Shown: positions 24,898 to 34,208, numbered from the stretch's first letter. The stretch: 64,000 bases of DNA from Ignavibacteria bacterium RIFCSPLOWO2_12_FULL_56_21 (GCA_001802945.1 MHAK01000080.1:1-64000); one strand, 5' to 3'. The notes: a model not told the origin generated them from the sequence alone. Numbers and translations are program-made.

Positions 24898-26019
24898 ATG
24901 CATCGCCCTTCCAGGCCTACCTTCGCAGAGATCCACCTTCCGGCCCTCGCCTCCAATCTGCAGGCCATACAGCATCACGTGTCACCCGGAACCATCGTGA
25001 TGGCCGTGGTGAAGGCCAATGCATACGGCCATGGCATGTTGCCCGTAGCCTCGTATCTGGAAAAGCACGGAGCAAAGTATTTCGGCGTCGCGTTCGCCGA
25101 GGAAGGAGCGACGCTTCGAGCGGCAGGAGTGCGGTTGCCGATCCACGTGTTCGCAATCTCGGTCGGCGAACAGGCCGCATTGTGTGTCCGGCACCGACTA
25201 GAACCCACACTTGCGTCGCTCGATTCTGTTGAAGCGATCCGCAGGGCTGCGGAACGGTCGCGACGCACCGTCGATGTGCACATCAAAGTGGAAACGGGAA
25301 TGAATCGCATAGGCGTTCGGCCCGAAGAACTTACACCGTTTCTGCGCGCGCTGGGAAAATCCCGAAGGCTTCGTGTCAAAGGCGTGTATACGCATTTTGC
25401 GACCGCGGATGTTCCCGGATCGGCTTTCGTTGGCATCCAGTTGAAACGATTTCATGAGTTTCTCGAAAAGGTCCGGCAGGCGGGCATTGAGCCCGAACTG
25501 GTGCATGCCGCCAATTCGGGCGCGATCCTGTTTCGGGCCGACGCCGAATTCTCGATGGTTCGGGCGGGCATTCTGACATACGGATATTCCCCGTCATTCC
25601 GGGAGAATCTTTCTCTCCGCGTTCGTCCGGCCATGTCACTGCGGACTTCCGTTGTGCAGGTCAAGCGCATCAAAGCCGGCGAATCGGTAAGTTACGGACG
25701 ACGCTTCAGGTCCCGGAGCGGGACAACGATCGCAACACTGCCGATCGGATATGGCGATGGATTGTTTCGTTCCTTGACGTCAAAAGCATCCGTGCTTCTT
25801 CATGGCGTTCACCGCCCGATCGTCGGCACAATCTGTATGGATCAATGTATGGCGGATTGCGGGACTCTGGATATCAGCACAGGCGATGACGTGGTGGTGA
25901 TCGGGCGTCAACGCACTTCCACAATCACAGCATGGGACGTGGCGCGACAGGCAGGGACGATCCCGTATGAGATCACCTGCGCCGTTTCCGCACGGGTCCC
26001 GAGGGTCTATATGTCATGA
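24898..26019 (+). CDS. alr: Alanine racemase
   Basis: 373 residues. PLP enzyme making D-alanine for peptidoglycan. The PLP lysine is K39 in VVKANAYGHG; the C-terminal domain carries the catalytic Tyr region ESVSYGRRFRS and LPIGYGDG, plus MVRAGILTYGYSP and GTICMDQCMADC. The ATGA overlap with the next gene (26016-26019) implies coupling. Its own consensus promoter lies 32 bp upstream. Confidence 0.96.
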   Translation: MHRPSRPTFAEIHLPALASNLQAIQHHVSPGTIVMAVVKANAYGHGMLPVASYLEKHGAKYFGVAFAEEGATLRAAGVRLPIHVFAISVGEQAALCVRHRLEPTLASLDSVEAIRRAAERSRRTVDVHIKVETGMNRIGVRPEELTPFLRALGKSRRLRVKGVYTHFATADVPGSAFVGIQLKRFHEFLEKVRQAGIEPELVHAANSGAILFRADAEFSMVRAGILTYGYSPSFRENLSLRVRPAMSLRTSVVQVKRIKAGESVSYGRRFRSRSGTTIATLPIGYGDGLFRSLTSKASVLLHGVHRPIVGTICMDQCMADCGTLDISTGDDVVVIGRQRTSTITAWDVARQAGTIPYEITCAVSARVPRVYMS

Positions 26020-26846
26020 CGCGCGTGCAACAGTACCTGGACATAATTTTCGAGCGATTTCCTGTCGGAGAATTGGGTGGCGGGGATGCGCGCGATACAT
26101 TTGAGCGTCTGCGTAGTCACTGTGCCGGGACGGACAACCTGTCCGGGGAACTCCAGCGGTTATATCGCGTCGACAAGTGTGACGACCTGGCTCTTGGTCT
26201 TCTCTGGGTGACACAGCTGGTCGAAGCCGATCCCACGAAATCGGAACCGACAGAAGCAGAAGAGGAGGTTCTTTTTCCTGCGCTGCGAAAGAGTCTGGGG
26301 TTGGTGCAATCGGAATTGCCGTCGTGGGAAAGTCCGCCGACCGTCGCCAGTGCGCCGGAGCAGACGACAGAGTTCGCGAGCGCTCCTGCGGTTTCCGAAG
26401 AGCCGTCGTTGTCCGGTGGATTTGAGCCTCCTGTGGCTCAGGAAGAACAGTCCCCTGAACCCATGATGACCGACTCGACCGCAACGGGAGGTTCGGGAGC
26501 TGTCGATACATCATCCTTCGGTAAGCAACTGGAACAGTTCATGGAAGCCATCCAGGGTGGAACGGACGACCGGGCCCCGATGCTCGAACAGATCACGTCG
26601 AGTTGTGAGGTTCTCAGCGCGGACACGGGGACGCCGGATGATGTTCGCCACTACATCGAAAATCTCAAAGAGTTCCTGGCGTATATCTCGGAAAATCAGT
26701 TGCTCGACGATGTGCGGGTCATGAATCTCGTGACAAACATTCAGGATCCTTTCGCCCAGTGGATGCTGGCCGCGGAAGGCGAGAGGATCGGGATACTGGA
26801 CCAGGCAACAGAGCTTTTGCGTGATTTTCGCACAATGTTCGAATAA
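26016..26846 (+). CDS. Uncharacterised acidic protein downstream of alr
   Basis: 276 residues; no family recognised. The N-terminal ~95 residues look helical (YLDIIFERFPVGELGGGDAR), the centre (~80-165) is a low-complexity Glu/Ser/Pro/Thr linker, and the C-terminus (~170-276) is helical and acidic (FGKQLEQFMEAIQGG, DDVRHYIENLKEFLAYISEN). No signal peptide or membrane segment, so probably cytoplasmic. Translationally coupled to alr and 12 bp before manC, hence in a cell-envelope precursor operon, perhaps as a scaffold or adaptor. Confidence 0.75.
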   Translation: MTRVQQYLDIIFERFPVGELGGGDARDTFERLRSHCAGTDNLSGELQRLYRVDKCDDLALGLLWVTQLVEADPTKSEPTEAEEEVLFPALRKSLGLVQSELPSWESPPTVASAPEQTTEFASAPAVSEEPSLSGGFEPPVAQEEQSPEPMMTDSTATGGSGAVDTSSFGKQLEQFMEAIQGGTDDRAPMLEQITSSCEVLSADTGTPDDVRHYIENLKEFLAYISENQLLDDVRVMNLVTNIQDPFAQWMLAAEGERIGILDQATELLRDFRTMFE

Positions 26847-26858
26847 CCGGATACCCGC

Positions 26859-27944
26859 ATGTCACACGTGTATGCCGTCATAATGGCCGGGGGCGTCGGC
26901 TCCCGATTCTGGCCCAAAAGCCGGGAACGTACGCCGAAACAATTCCTCGACATTCTTGGCGGCGGGTCGATGATACAACAGACGGTGCGTAGGCTGGAAT
27001 CCCTGATTCCGCCGATGAATACACTCGTGGTGACGAACATCTTCCATCAAGATTTGCTGCGTCGGGAACTGCCGTTCCTGCCGTCTGAGAATCTGCTCGT
27101 GGAGCCGGTGGGCAGAAACACAGCCCCCTGTATTGGACTGGCGGCGCTGTGGGTGCATCGTATGGATCCTAACGGCGTCATGGTGGTGTTGCCGTCAGAC
27201 CACATGATTCGCGATGAAGCGGAATTCCTCAGGAAGATTACGACGGCCGTGGACGTTGCCGAACAATCGCGGGGCTTGCTAACGATCGGCATCGCCCCGA
27301 CTCACCCGGAGACGGGGTACGGCTACATCCAATTCGACGAATCAGCGGAACACAACCCCTACACGGACAAAGGCGTTTTCCGGGTTAAGACGTTCGCCGA
27401 AAAGCCCATCATTGAAACGGCCGAACGGTTCCTCGCAAGCGGGGATTTTCTCTGGAACAGCGGCATGTTCGTTTGGCGTGCGGACGTGATCCTGAAAGAG
27501 ATCGGCATTCATCTTCCGGAATTGTATGCGAATCTGGAGGAGGTCAAACTGACCCTGACAACTCCGGCATACCGCGCGACCCTCGAACAGGCGTTCGGAA
27601 AGATCAAGGGGATCTCGATCGATTACGGCGTTATGGAGCGGGCATCGAACGTGTTCGTTGTCCGCGGCGATTTCGGCTGGAGCGACGTCGGCTCGTGGGA
27701 CGAGGTCGCCCGTCTGTCCAACGGGTCCCCCGACGGCAATGCCTCAAAAGGAACGGTCATTCTCCGGGATGTTTCCGGTTCGTACGTAGATGCTGGATCA
27801 AAGGTCGTCGCGGCAATCGGAGTCGAGGATCTGATCATCATTGCGACAGATTCAGCCGTCCTGGTCTGCAAAAAGGGCCGTTCGCAGGAAGTGAAGGAGA
27901 TCGTCGATTACCTGCGTCGAAAGCAGATGAATGAACATATCTAA
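26859..27944 (+). CDS. manC: Mannose-1-phosphate guanylyltransferase
   Basis: 361 residues. Makes GDP-mannose from mannose-1-phosphate and GTP. Nucleotidyltransferase signature [21 protein letters not shown] then [42 protein letters not shown] and FAEKP follow. It lacks the C-terminal phosphomannose isomerase domain of the long bifunctional form. Its end overlaps the rlpA start by 14 bp. Confidence 0.95.
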   Translation: MSHVYAVIMAGGVGSRFWPKSRERTPKQFLDILGGGSMIQQTVRRLESLIPPMNTLVVTNIFHQDLLRRELPFLPSENLLVEPVGRNTAPCIGLAALWVHRMDPNGVMVVLPSDHMIRDEAEFLRKITTAVDVAEQSRGLLTIGIAPTHPETGYGYIQFDESAEHNPYTDKGVFRVKTFAEKPIIETAERFLASGDFLWNSGMFVWRADVILKEIGIHLPELYANLEEVKLTLTTPAYRATLEQAFGKIKGISIDYGVMERASNVFVVRGDFGWSDVGSWDEVARLSNGSPDGNASKGTVILRDVSGSYVDAGSKVVAAIGVEDLIIIATDSAVLVCKKGRSQEVKEIVDYLRRKQMNEHI

Positions 27945-28419
27945 GCAGGCAGGCATTGCCTTGATGATGATCGGTATATTCGCGACTCTGGACTGTTCGA
28001 CGTCGCCCAGGTTTACGAAGGGGGGAGAACAAACCGCAACGAGCGTATCGGGGGAGCATTCATCCACTTCTGCGCGGAGGACGTCATCAAAGTCGTTGCT
28101 GACGCTGGAGGGGGTCGCGTCCTATTATGCAGACGACTTTCACGGGAAGCAGGCTGCGAACGGCGAAACGTTCGACATGAACGATCTCACGGCAGCGCAC
28201 AGAACGTTCCCGTTTGGAACACGGGTGAGGGTGACGAATCTTGCGAACGGCAAAGTCGTTGTCGTGCGGGTGAATGACAGAGGTCCATTCAAAGAAGGCC
28301 GCATCATTGATCTGTCGCGTGGGGCCGCACGAAAGATCGATCTCATTCAAACAGGTACGACGAAAGTTCGACTGGAAGTTCTGCAGTGGGGCGACGGAAC
28401 GTTATACCACAAGAAGTGA
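27931..28419 (+). CDS. rlpA: RlpA-family septal ring lytic transglycosylase, lipoprotein
   Basis: 162 residues. Lipoprotein signal ([11 protein letters not shown], Cys ~19), a short disordered Ser/Thr linker, then a double-psi beta-barrel (~52-145): [55 protein letters not shown]. RlpA proteins cleave denuded glycan strands at the septum. The SPOR domain found in larger homologues is missing. It overlaps manC. Confidence 0.92.
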   Translation: MNISKQAGIALMMIGIFATLDCSTSPRFTKGGEQTATSVSGEHSSTSARRTSSKSLLTLEGVASYYADDFHGKQAANGETFDMNDLTAAHRTFPFGTRVRVTNLANGKVVVVRVNDRGPFKEGRIIDLSRGAARKIDLIQTGTTKVRLEVLQWGDGTLYHKK

Positions 28420-28423
28420 GAAC

Positions 28424-29098
28424 GTGCCGAAACAGCTCATCACGGAGGAAGATGTTCGCCAGGCCGCCCGAAAAGGTCTCCGAGCCATTCCGCTCGCTGC
28501 GGGCGCAGTTGTCACGCCGTCTGCGCGCGATGCGGCAGGGGCACTTGGGATTGCATTAACGGCAGAGGCAAAAGCCTCAAAGGAGGCGTCTCCAGGATCT
28601 GTCGACCCAGTCGTCCACGCACCGACCTCTTCAGTTCCCAAAGGAAGCGGCATGGTCGTCGCTCTCGGGGCCGACCATGGCGGATTCCGCCTGAAAGAGG
28701 AATTGCGGCCGTATCTCCTTGCCGGCGGCCATACGGTGATCGATGTCGGCACTCATTCTGACGCGCCCTGTGACTATCCGGATATTGCGTACGCAGTGGC
28801 AAAACTCATTATTGATGGGAAAGCGGACCGGGGGATCGTGATCGATGCGATTGGAAACGCTTCGGCCATAGCTGCGAACAAAGTTCCCGGCATTCGGGCG
28901 GCATGTTGCGGGAATGAGATGGCGGCACGAAGCAGCAGGGAACACAACGATGCAAACGTTCTAGCTTTGGGCGGACGGGTGATGGGCGGCGAGTTGGCCA
29001 AAGCTATCACTCTGGCTTGGCTAACGACTTGGTTCGGTGGCGGACGTCACGCGCAACGTCTGAAAAAGATCACTGACATCGAACACAGATTCCTTTGA
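28424..29098 (+). CDS. rpiB: RpiB/LacAB-family sugar-phosphate isomerase with N-terminal extension
   Basis: 224 residues from GTG 28424, starting 4 bp after rlpA; ordinary RpiB is about 145. Residues 1-~50 (LITEEDVRQAARKG, GAVVTPSARDAAGALGI) resemble the short N-terminal module seen in EutQ/microcompartment-type proteins. The isomerase domain (~76-224) has ALGADHGGFRLKE, CDYPDIA, IAANKVPGIRAA and SREHNDANVLALGGR. The catalytic CGTGIG loop reads DAIGNAS (141-147), so the usual Cys is absent, as in some actinobacterial RpiB. No microcompartment shell gene is nearby; the exact sugar phosphate is uncertain. Confidence 0.82.
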   Translation: MPKQLITEEDVRQAARKGLRAIPLAAGAVVTPSARDAAGALGIALTAEAKASKEASPGSVDPVVHAPTSSVPKGSGMVVALGADHGGFRLKEELRPYLLAGGHTVIDVGTHSDAPCDYPDIAYAVAKLIIDGKADRGIVIDAIGNASAIAANKVPGIRAACCGNEMAARSSREHNDANVLALGGRVMGGELAKAITLAWLTTWFGGGRHAQRLKKITDIEHRFL

Positions 29099-29102
29099 GG
29101 GG

Positions 29103-29357
29103 ATGAGCATACTTCCGAATTGTATGAAGATCAGCGTTCTGGCTAAACCGGGATCAAAAAAAAATGGGGTAGAGGAGAATGGTGACGGGGTCTGGGTCGT
29201 TCGAGTGCGGGTAAGGGCGGCTGATGGGAAGGCAAATGACGCGATCCGAGAGGTCCTCGCCGATCATTTTGGATGTCGGGCTCGGGAAGTCGAGATCATC
29301 TCAGGTTTCAAGTCCCACCACAAGATTGTTGAAATTCCTAACAATCTCCTCCAGTAG
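29103..29357 (+). CDS. DUF167 (YggU/UPF0235) family protein
   Basis: 84 residues, 4 bp after rpiB; Met8 (29124) is an alternative start. Family signature: ISVLAKPGSKKNGVEE, VRVRAADGKANDAIREVLAD, VEIISGFKSHHKIVEI. Small conserved protein of unknown biochemical function, usually beside YggT-type genes, which are not seen here. The following 205 bp (29358-29562) are AT-rich; no gene, terminator or clear promoter recognised. Confidence 0.9.
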   Translation: MSILPNCMKISVLAKPGSKKNGVEENGDGVWVVRVRVRAADGKANDAIREVLADHFGCRAREVEIISGFKSHHKIVEIPNNLLQ

Positions 29358-29562
29358 GTTCGATTCCTCCTTTCGTTGGCGATTAGTTCTTCCTGCGTTC
29401 ATTAGCTTTGATTTATGCGACACACATTTCAGATGTCGATGGCGATTTTCGTCGAATTTCGAGGACATGGGCATATGAGAGGGGTTCTCAGTTGAATTTG
29501 ACCCGCCGATTGCGTAGGTTTGAACTATAAGTAACGACAGTTCCATCACTGAGAGGAAGCGA

Positions 29563-30291
29563 ATGAGAAGCGTCTTGAAGTTGGGGTTGTCAGTGCTATG
29601 CTCGTTCGTTCTTTATGGATGTTTTCAGACGCCATCGACATCTGAGTTTCTTTCAAAGGAAAGAACTCCAGATGACGAAATGGCAGGAATTGCCGTTACG
29701 GAATCGCAGCCGAACGTAGAATTTGGATTGTCTGCCCGCAGCTCCCGGTTTACTCCAATTGTTAAGAAATACGCTGAAAAGTATGGAGTAGATTGGGTTC
29801 TGGTTCTCGCTGTAATGAAGCAGGAGTCGAGTTTTAACCATGCCGCTGTCAGTCGCAAGGGGGCGTATGGGCTCATGCAGATCATGCCCCATACGAGGTC
29901 CGAACTTGAAGATCGCCTGGGTGTCCGTGAGTCCCTCAGTCCGAAGAACAACATTAGAGCCGGTATCTATCACTTGAGGAGGCTCTCTTACGTCTTTCGA
30001 GAGTCGACGCCCGAAAACAGAATAAAGCTGACGCTAGCCGCATATAACGCTGGACTCACGCGCCTCAAAGATGCCCAAGACATCGTTCGATATCTTGGAG
30101 ATGACCCAAAATCATGGGAATCTGTGAGGTCGGCCCTTCCCCTCCTTTCCCGAAGATACTATACTCTCCACCAGGAAGTTTGGCCCCAAGGCAAGCCGAA
30201 AAGCGGTTACTTTGGGAATTCCCGGGAAACTATCTCTTATGTTGATAGAATTCTGGAAAACTATGGAGAGTATACTCTCGCCATAAAATGA
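29563..30291 (+). CDS. Lipoprotein lytic murein transglycosylase (SLT domain)
   Basis: 242 residues. Signal with lipobox (LCSFVLYGC, Cys ~20), then an SLT domain (~60-215). The catalytic Glu is in VMKQESSFNHAAVS, followed by GAYGLMQIMPHTRSE, NNIRAGIYHLRRL and LAAYNAG. Cleaves peptidoglycan glycan strands from the outer membrane side. Codon use and base composition look more AT-rich than the neighbours, which may indicate transfer. The gagaggaagcg before the ATG is a good ribosome site. Confidence 0.92.
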   Translation: MRSVLKLGLSVLCSFVLYGCFQTPSTSEFLSKERTPDDEMAGIAVTESQPNVEFGLSARSSRFTPIVKKYAEKYGVDWVLVLAVMKQESSFNHAAVSRKGAYGLMQIMPHTRSELEDRLGVRESLSPKNNIRAGIYHLRRLSYVFRESTPENRIKLTLAAYNAGLTRLKDAQDIVRYLGDDPKSWESVRSALPLLSRRYYTLHQEVWPQGKPKSGYFGNSRETISYVDRILENYGEYTLAIK

Positions 30292-30389
30292 CAAGCAGGG
30301 GCCTGTTTCTACGGACTGGCTCTTTTTAACCCATGGGTTTTAAGTGGGTTAGAATCCAGTCTTGACATTAGACTTTACCCCAAAGCCAC

Positions 30390-30420
30390 TTGACATTGAA
30401 ATCTCGTCAGGATATATTTG
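30390..30420 (+). promoter_or_regulatory. Promoter TTGACA-N17-TATATTTG for the small barrel gene
   Basis: Consensus -35 TTGACA (30390-30395), 17-bp spacer, TATATTTG (30413-30420). The mRNA leader would be about 80 nt. Confidence 0.88.
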
Positions 30421-30506
30421 TCCCGGAAAATGCGGTTCATGAAGTCTTGGTTGCCGCTGTTCCAGTCCACCATTTTCACAAACATCCACACATAGGAGGT
30501 TGCTTT

Positions 30507-31049
30507 ATGAAAAAACTCTCCCTAGTGGTCCTTTGCCTCGCGTTGGCCTCTTCCGTTATGGTCGGCCAGCTGCGGAAGGGTGCCATGGGCGTCACCGGGG
30601 GCGTTGGATCATCCAACACCCTGGGAGTCGCGTATGCGATGAGCGAGAATATGCGGCTGGGCATTGACCTAGTGTTCAGTTCCGCTTCAACAACGACAAC
30701 GCTTACGGCAGGCGACGACAAGGATACTCAGTCAGACCTCGGTGTCGGTCTGAGCGCAAAGTTCTATATGGCAACAGCAGAGAACCTGTCCACGTACGTC
30801 GGTGGAGCCGTTGGGTTTGAATCCGTGTCAGTGGAAAACATGCCTCCGGGTGGCGTAACGACCAAATACAGCGCGTCGGGATTCCAAATTGGCGCGATGT
30901 ATGGGGCCGAGTACTGGTTTTCGTCGAAGTTTTCATGGTACGGCCATGTCGGATTGGGCTACAGCAGCCTTTCGTCCGATGGACCGCCGAAAATTTCTTC
31001 ATCGTTGATTTCAACATCCTACGGCACAGGCCTGACCTGGTATCTGTAG
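30507..31049 (+). CDS. Small outer-membrane beta-barrel protein
   Basis: 180 residues from ATG 30507, right after a perfect aggaggt (30495-30501) ribosome site; a longer frame from 30390 would start inside the promoter. Signal peptide MKKLSLVVLCLALASSVMVG, then alternating beta strands with Gly and aromatic residues (GVAYAMSENMRLGIDLVF, DLGVGLSAKFYMATAENLS, YGAEYWFSSKFSWYGHVGLG) ending TGLTWYL. OmpX/OmpW-like eight-strand barrel; function unknown. Transcribed alone, with its own strong promoter and terminator, suggesting high expression. Confidence 0.85.
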   Translation: MKKLSLVVLCLALASSVMVGQLRKGAMGVTGGVGSSNTLGVAYAMSENMRLGIDLVFSSASTTTTLTAGDDKDTQSDLGVGLSAKFYMATAENLSTYVGGAVGFESVSVENMPPGGVTTKYSASGFQIGAMYGAEYWFSSKFSWYGHVGLGYSSLSSDGPPKISSSLISTSYGTGLTWYL

Positions 31050-31073
31050 GAATTCGTTTGGATAGGACACAAG

Positions 31074-31101
31074 GAGAGAACTTCGGTTCTCTCTTTTTTT
31101 T
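31074..31101 (+). terminator. Rho-independent terminator after the small barrel gene
   Basis: gagagaac-ttcg-gttctctc (31074-31093), 8-bp stem, followed by nine T. Confidence 0.93.
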
Positions 31102-31129
31102 TCTCCTTATCCTGACTGAGTCCACCGTC

Positions 31130-31158
31130 TTGTCCAACGGTCAATAATTTCGTACGTT
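31130..31158 (+). promoter_or_regulatory. Promoter TTGTCC-N17-TACGTT for purF
   Basis: -35 TTGTCC (31130-31135), 17-bp spacer, -10 TACGTT (31153-31158). The expected start, 31165, is the first base of the purF GTG codon, so the mRNA would be leaderless. Confidence 0.5.
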
Positions 31159-31164
31159 GTCCTC

Positions 31165-32661
31165 GTGAGAGAATTCGCACACGCCGAAGGCAAGCCCCGC
31201 TGCAATTGCGGCATTTTTGGGATCTTTGGCCATCCCAAAGCTGCGGTGCAAACCTACTACGGACTGCATGCCCTTCAGCATAGGGGGCAAGAGGCGAGCG
31301 GAATCGTTACCCGGGAGTATGTCGAAGACAAGAAACGATGGCGCTTTAACGTCCACAAAGGGGCCGGGCTTGTCACGGAAGTGTACCGGGATGAACGCAT
31401 ACTCCGTGACGTGCTCCAGGGGAATGGAGCGATAGGTCACAATCGGTACTCAACGACCGGCGCTTCAGACAACAACGCGAACATCCAACCCCTTGTCGTT
31501 AATTACAGGGACGGCAACCTAGCCGTCGCTCACAACGGAAATCTGACGAATTTTCGGACCCTCCGCCAATCCCTCCAGGACAAGGGGACGATCTTCCAGT
31601 CAACGTCTGACACGGAAGTCCTTCTCCATCTGGTCGCTCACAGCAGGCAGGAACAGCAGATCTACCAGATCCGGGAAGCACTGGAGGCTGTCGAAGGGGC
31701 GTTTTCGATTGTGATGCTCACAGACAATGCCTTGATCGCAGCGCGAGATCCTCATGGATTCCGTCCACTCGCACTGGGCAAGCTGGGAACTTCGTTCGTC
31801 GTTGCTTCCGAGACCTGTGCGTTCGACATCATCGGTGCGGAATACGTCTGCGACGTCGAACCGGGTGAGATCCTGGTGATTGACGATGAGGCGGTCGAAT
31901 CCGGCGCTGTGAAGTCCTACCATCTCGCGAAGAAGAGCCCCTCTCCACATCACTGTATCTTTGAATACGTCTATTTTTCCCGTCCCGACAGCAAGATCTA
32001 CGGCGAAAACGTCGACAAAGTGCGTCGCAAATTGGGTAAACTGCTTGCCCAAGAATCGCCGGTAAACAAGGGGGAAGAGGGGGAAAAGGTTGTCGTCATC
32101 AGCGTTCCCGATTCGAGCAACACGGCCACCCTGGGCTTCGTCACTGAAAGCCAGCTGGCGGGTCATGAAGTCAAAATGGAACTGGGATTGATCAGGAGCC
32201 ATTATGTCGGCCGGACATTCATTGCTCCCGACCAGAATAACAGGGAAATGAAGGTCAAGACCAAGTTCAATACGGTCAAAGGCGTGCTCCAGGGCAAGAA
32301 GGTGGTCATCGTCGACGACTCAATCGTTCGGGGTACAACTTCCCGGCAACTGGTAAAATTGATCAAAGAGGCCGGCCCAAAAGAGGTGCATGTCAGGATC
32401 ACTTCTCCTCCCATCAAGTATCCATGTCACTTTGGAATGGATTTCCCAAGCAAGCAGGAGCTGGTTGCCAATCGATGCGGCGGCGATGTCGAGCAGATAC
32501 GGGAATACCTCGATGTCGATAGTCTGGCCTATCTTTCGCTCGAAAAACTCCTTGAAGCGGCACCTCAGGAAAATGGCCGAAGTTATTGCACGGCGTGTTT
32601 CAGCGGCGTGTATCCGGCGCCGATAGACGACGATGCATCCAAAGACGCAAACGACGTCTGA
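31165..32661 (+). CDS. purF: Amidophosphoribosyltransferase
   Basis: 498 residues, GTG start. First committed step of purine synthesis: PRPP plus glutamine to phosphoribosylamine. A 14-residue propeptide precedes the nucleophile Cys15 (CGIFGIFGHPKA), which must be exposed by processing. The Ntn glutaminase half has LQHRGQEASGIV and NGNLTNF; the PRPP half has VVIVDDSIVRGTTSRQLV (~375). C-terminal Cys residues (YCTACFSGVYP) fit an Fe-S-type PurF as in Bacillus. Overlaps pgsA as TGATG. Confidence 0.96.
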   Translation: MREFAHAEGKPRCNCGIFGIFGHPKAAVQTYYGLHALQHRGQEASGIVTREYVEDKKRWRFNVHKGAGLVTEVYRDERILRDVLQGNGAIGHNRYSTTGASDNNANIQPLVVNYRDGNLAVAHNGNLTNFRTLRQSLQDKGTIFQSTSDTEVLLHLVAHSRQEQQIYQIREALEAVEGAFSIVMLTDNALIAARDPHGFRPLALGKLGTSFVVASETCAFDIIGAEYVCDVEPGEILVIDDEAVESGAVKSYHLAKKSPSPHHCIFEYVYFSRPDSKIYGENVDKVRRKLGKLLAQESPVNKGEEGEKVVVISVPDSSNTATLGFVTESQLAGHEVKMELGLIRSHYVGRTFIAPDQNNREMKVKTKFNTVKGVLQGKKVVIVDDSIVRGTTSRQLVKLIKEAGPKEVHVRITSPPIKYPCHFGMDFPSKQELVANRCGGDVEQIREYLDVDSLAYLSLEKLLEAAPQENGRSYCTACFSGVYPAPIDDDASKDANDV

Positions 32662-33209
32662 TGCTCGAACGGATTTGGACAGTTTCAACACTCCTCAGCC
32701 TCAGCAGGATCGCCCTCGTCGTTCCATTCGCCGTTTGTCTCCTTGTCGATTTTCCGAATCACAGACTGTGGGCGGCGGCGGTTATTGCGGCCGGCGTTGT
32801 GACCGATTTTCTCGACGGATATTTGGCGCGGCGACGGCATGAGGTGACAGATCTTGGAAAGATCGTCGACCCGATCGCCGACAAAGTGGGCATTGGGGTG
32901 TCCATCGGCCTCCTTGCATGGACCGGTGACATTTCGTGGTGGTTCGTTGCGGCCGTCATCCTTCGCGACCTTCTTATCGTCATCGGGGGAGTCTACATAC
33001 GCCGGCGTAAAAAGATCGTCGTTCAATCGAATTGGCCGGGCAAAGTCGCCGTCAGCGCGTTGGCCGTTCTTGTCCTCCTGTCGCTCGTGCGTGTGGAATC
33101 GATGGAGTGGTTTCGGTCGCTAACGTTGTGGTTCAGTCTGGCGATGATGACGGTGTCGTTTGCGATCTACGTGCAGAGACTGTTCGTCGGCCGCCGGTCA
33201 GCGTCTTGA
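32661..33209 (+). CDS. pgsA: CDP-alcohol phosphatidyltransferase, probably phosphatidylglycerophosphate synthase
   Basis: 182 residues from ATG 32661 (overlapping the purF TGA). Integral membrane enzyme with the CDP-alcohol signature DFLDGYLARRRHEVTDLGKI then VDPIADK. Full set of metal-binding Asp residues is present. About five membrane spans. Makes phosphatidylglycerophosphate from CDP-diacylglycerol in phospholipid synthesis; other CDP-alcohol acceptors cannot be excluded. Confidence 0.9.
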   Translation: MLERIWTVSTLLSLSRIALVVPFAVCLLVDFPNHRLWAAAVIAAGVVTDFLDGYLARRRHEVTDLGKIVDPIADKVGIGVSIGLLAWTGDISWWFVAAVILRDLLIVIGGVYIRRRKKIVVQSNWPGKVAVSALAVLVLLSLVRVESMEWFRSLTLWFSLAMMTVSFAIYVQRLFVGRRSAS

Positions 33210-33214
33210 CAGCC

Positions 33215-34165
33215 ATGGGACTGGGAGACTTCTTTTCGAGATTGCGCGAGGGCCTTGCCCGTACAAATGAATCCCTCGTCGTTCGGGTGCAGGAGATCCT
33301 GGCGACGCGGACAACGTTGGACGAAGCCACGGTGACCCGCATTGAGGAGACACTTCTTACAGCCGATGTTGGCGTGACGACGACGGCTGCGATCATCGAC
33401 CGGCTAAGGCGGGAGGTAAAAGAACATGGTGTCGTGAGGCCCGAGGATACTGTCCGGTTGCTGCGCGAAGAAATCGAGCGCGTTTTGAGCGGATCGGCTT
33501 CTCCTGGGGAGCCAGGCATTCTTCCGGATCAGCCGAGGCCGTATGTGATCATGGTTGTAGGGGTCAACGGCGCCGGCAAAACAACGACTGTCGGAAAGCT
33601 CGCTCATGTGTTCCATCGTTCCGGGTTGTCTGTCCTCGTCGGCGCGGCAGACACATTCCGGGCCGCCGCGAACGAACAGCTCGATGTGTGGGCCAATCGT
33701 GCGGGTGCGGACATCATACGACAGTCTTCGGGAGCGGACCCGGCATCCGTGGTGTTTGATACAGTCAGCGCGGCTGCGGCACGGGGGACGGACGTCGTGC
33801 TGCTCGATACCGCCGGACGTTTACACACGAAAGCTCATCTCATGGAAGAGCTGCGCAAGATCCGTCGCGCAGCGGGAAAACGTCTCGAGGGATCGCCGCA
33901 TGAGGTACTGTTGGTACTCGATGCCACGACCGGACAGAATGGGCTGCAACAAGCGATGAAGTTTGGGGAAGCAGCGGACGTGACCGGACTTGTCTTGACG
34001 AAGCTTGATGGGACTGCAAAAGGGGGCGTGGTATTGGCCATTGCCGCCGAGCGAAAGCTTCCGGTCCGGTTTGTCGGTTTTGGTGAAGGGATCGACGATC
34101 TTCAACCGTTTGAGCCGCACACATTTGCGCGTGCATTGCTTGGAATGCCGGCAGAGGAACATTGA
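33215..34165 (+). CDS. ftsY: Signal recognition particle receptor FtsY
   Basis: 316 residues from ATG 33215. SRP-GTPase that receives ribosome-nascent chains at the membrane. The NG domain alone: helical N part (~1-95), P-loop VGVNGAGKTTT (115-125), GAADTFRAAANEQL, VLLDTAGRLHTKAHLMEEL, LTKLDGTAKGGVV and GFGEGIDDLQPF. The long acidic A domain of E. coli is absent, as in many Bacteroidota. Begins 5 bp after pgsA. Confidence 0.97.
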   Translation: MGLGDFFSRLREGLARTNESLVVRVQEILATRTTLDEATVTRIEETLLTADVGVTTTAAIIDRLRREVKEHGVVRPEDTVRLLREEIERVLSGSASPGEPGILPDQPRPYVIMVVGVNGAGKTTTVGKLAHVFHRSGLSVLVGAADTFRAAANEQLDVWANRAGADIIRQSSGADPASVVFDTVSAAAARGTDVVLLDTAGRLHTKAHLMEELRKIRRAAGKRLEGSPHEVLLVLDATTGQNGLQQAMKFGEAADVTGLVLTKLDGTAKGGVVLAIAAERKLPVRFVGFGEGIDDLQPFEPHTFARALLGMPAEEH

Positions 34166-34208
34166 TCAGTATCAACGCGAACCTACGGGCATTCCTGATC
34201 GACCTACA

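Noticed and set aside
30327-30351. Inverted repeat taaccca/tgggtta after the transglycosylase
   Set aside because: Seven AT-rich pairs with an 11-nt loop and no T-run; too weak to call a terminator.
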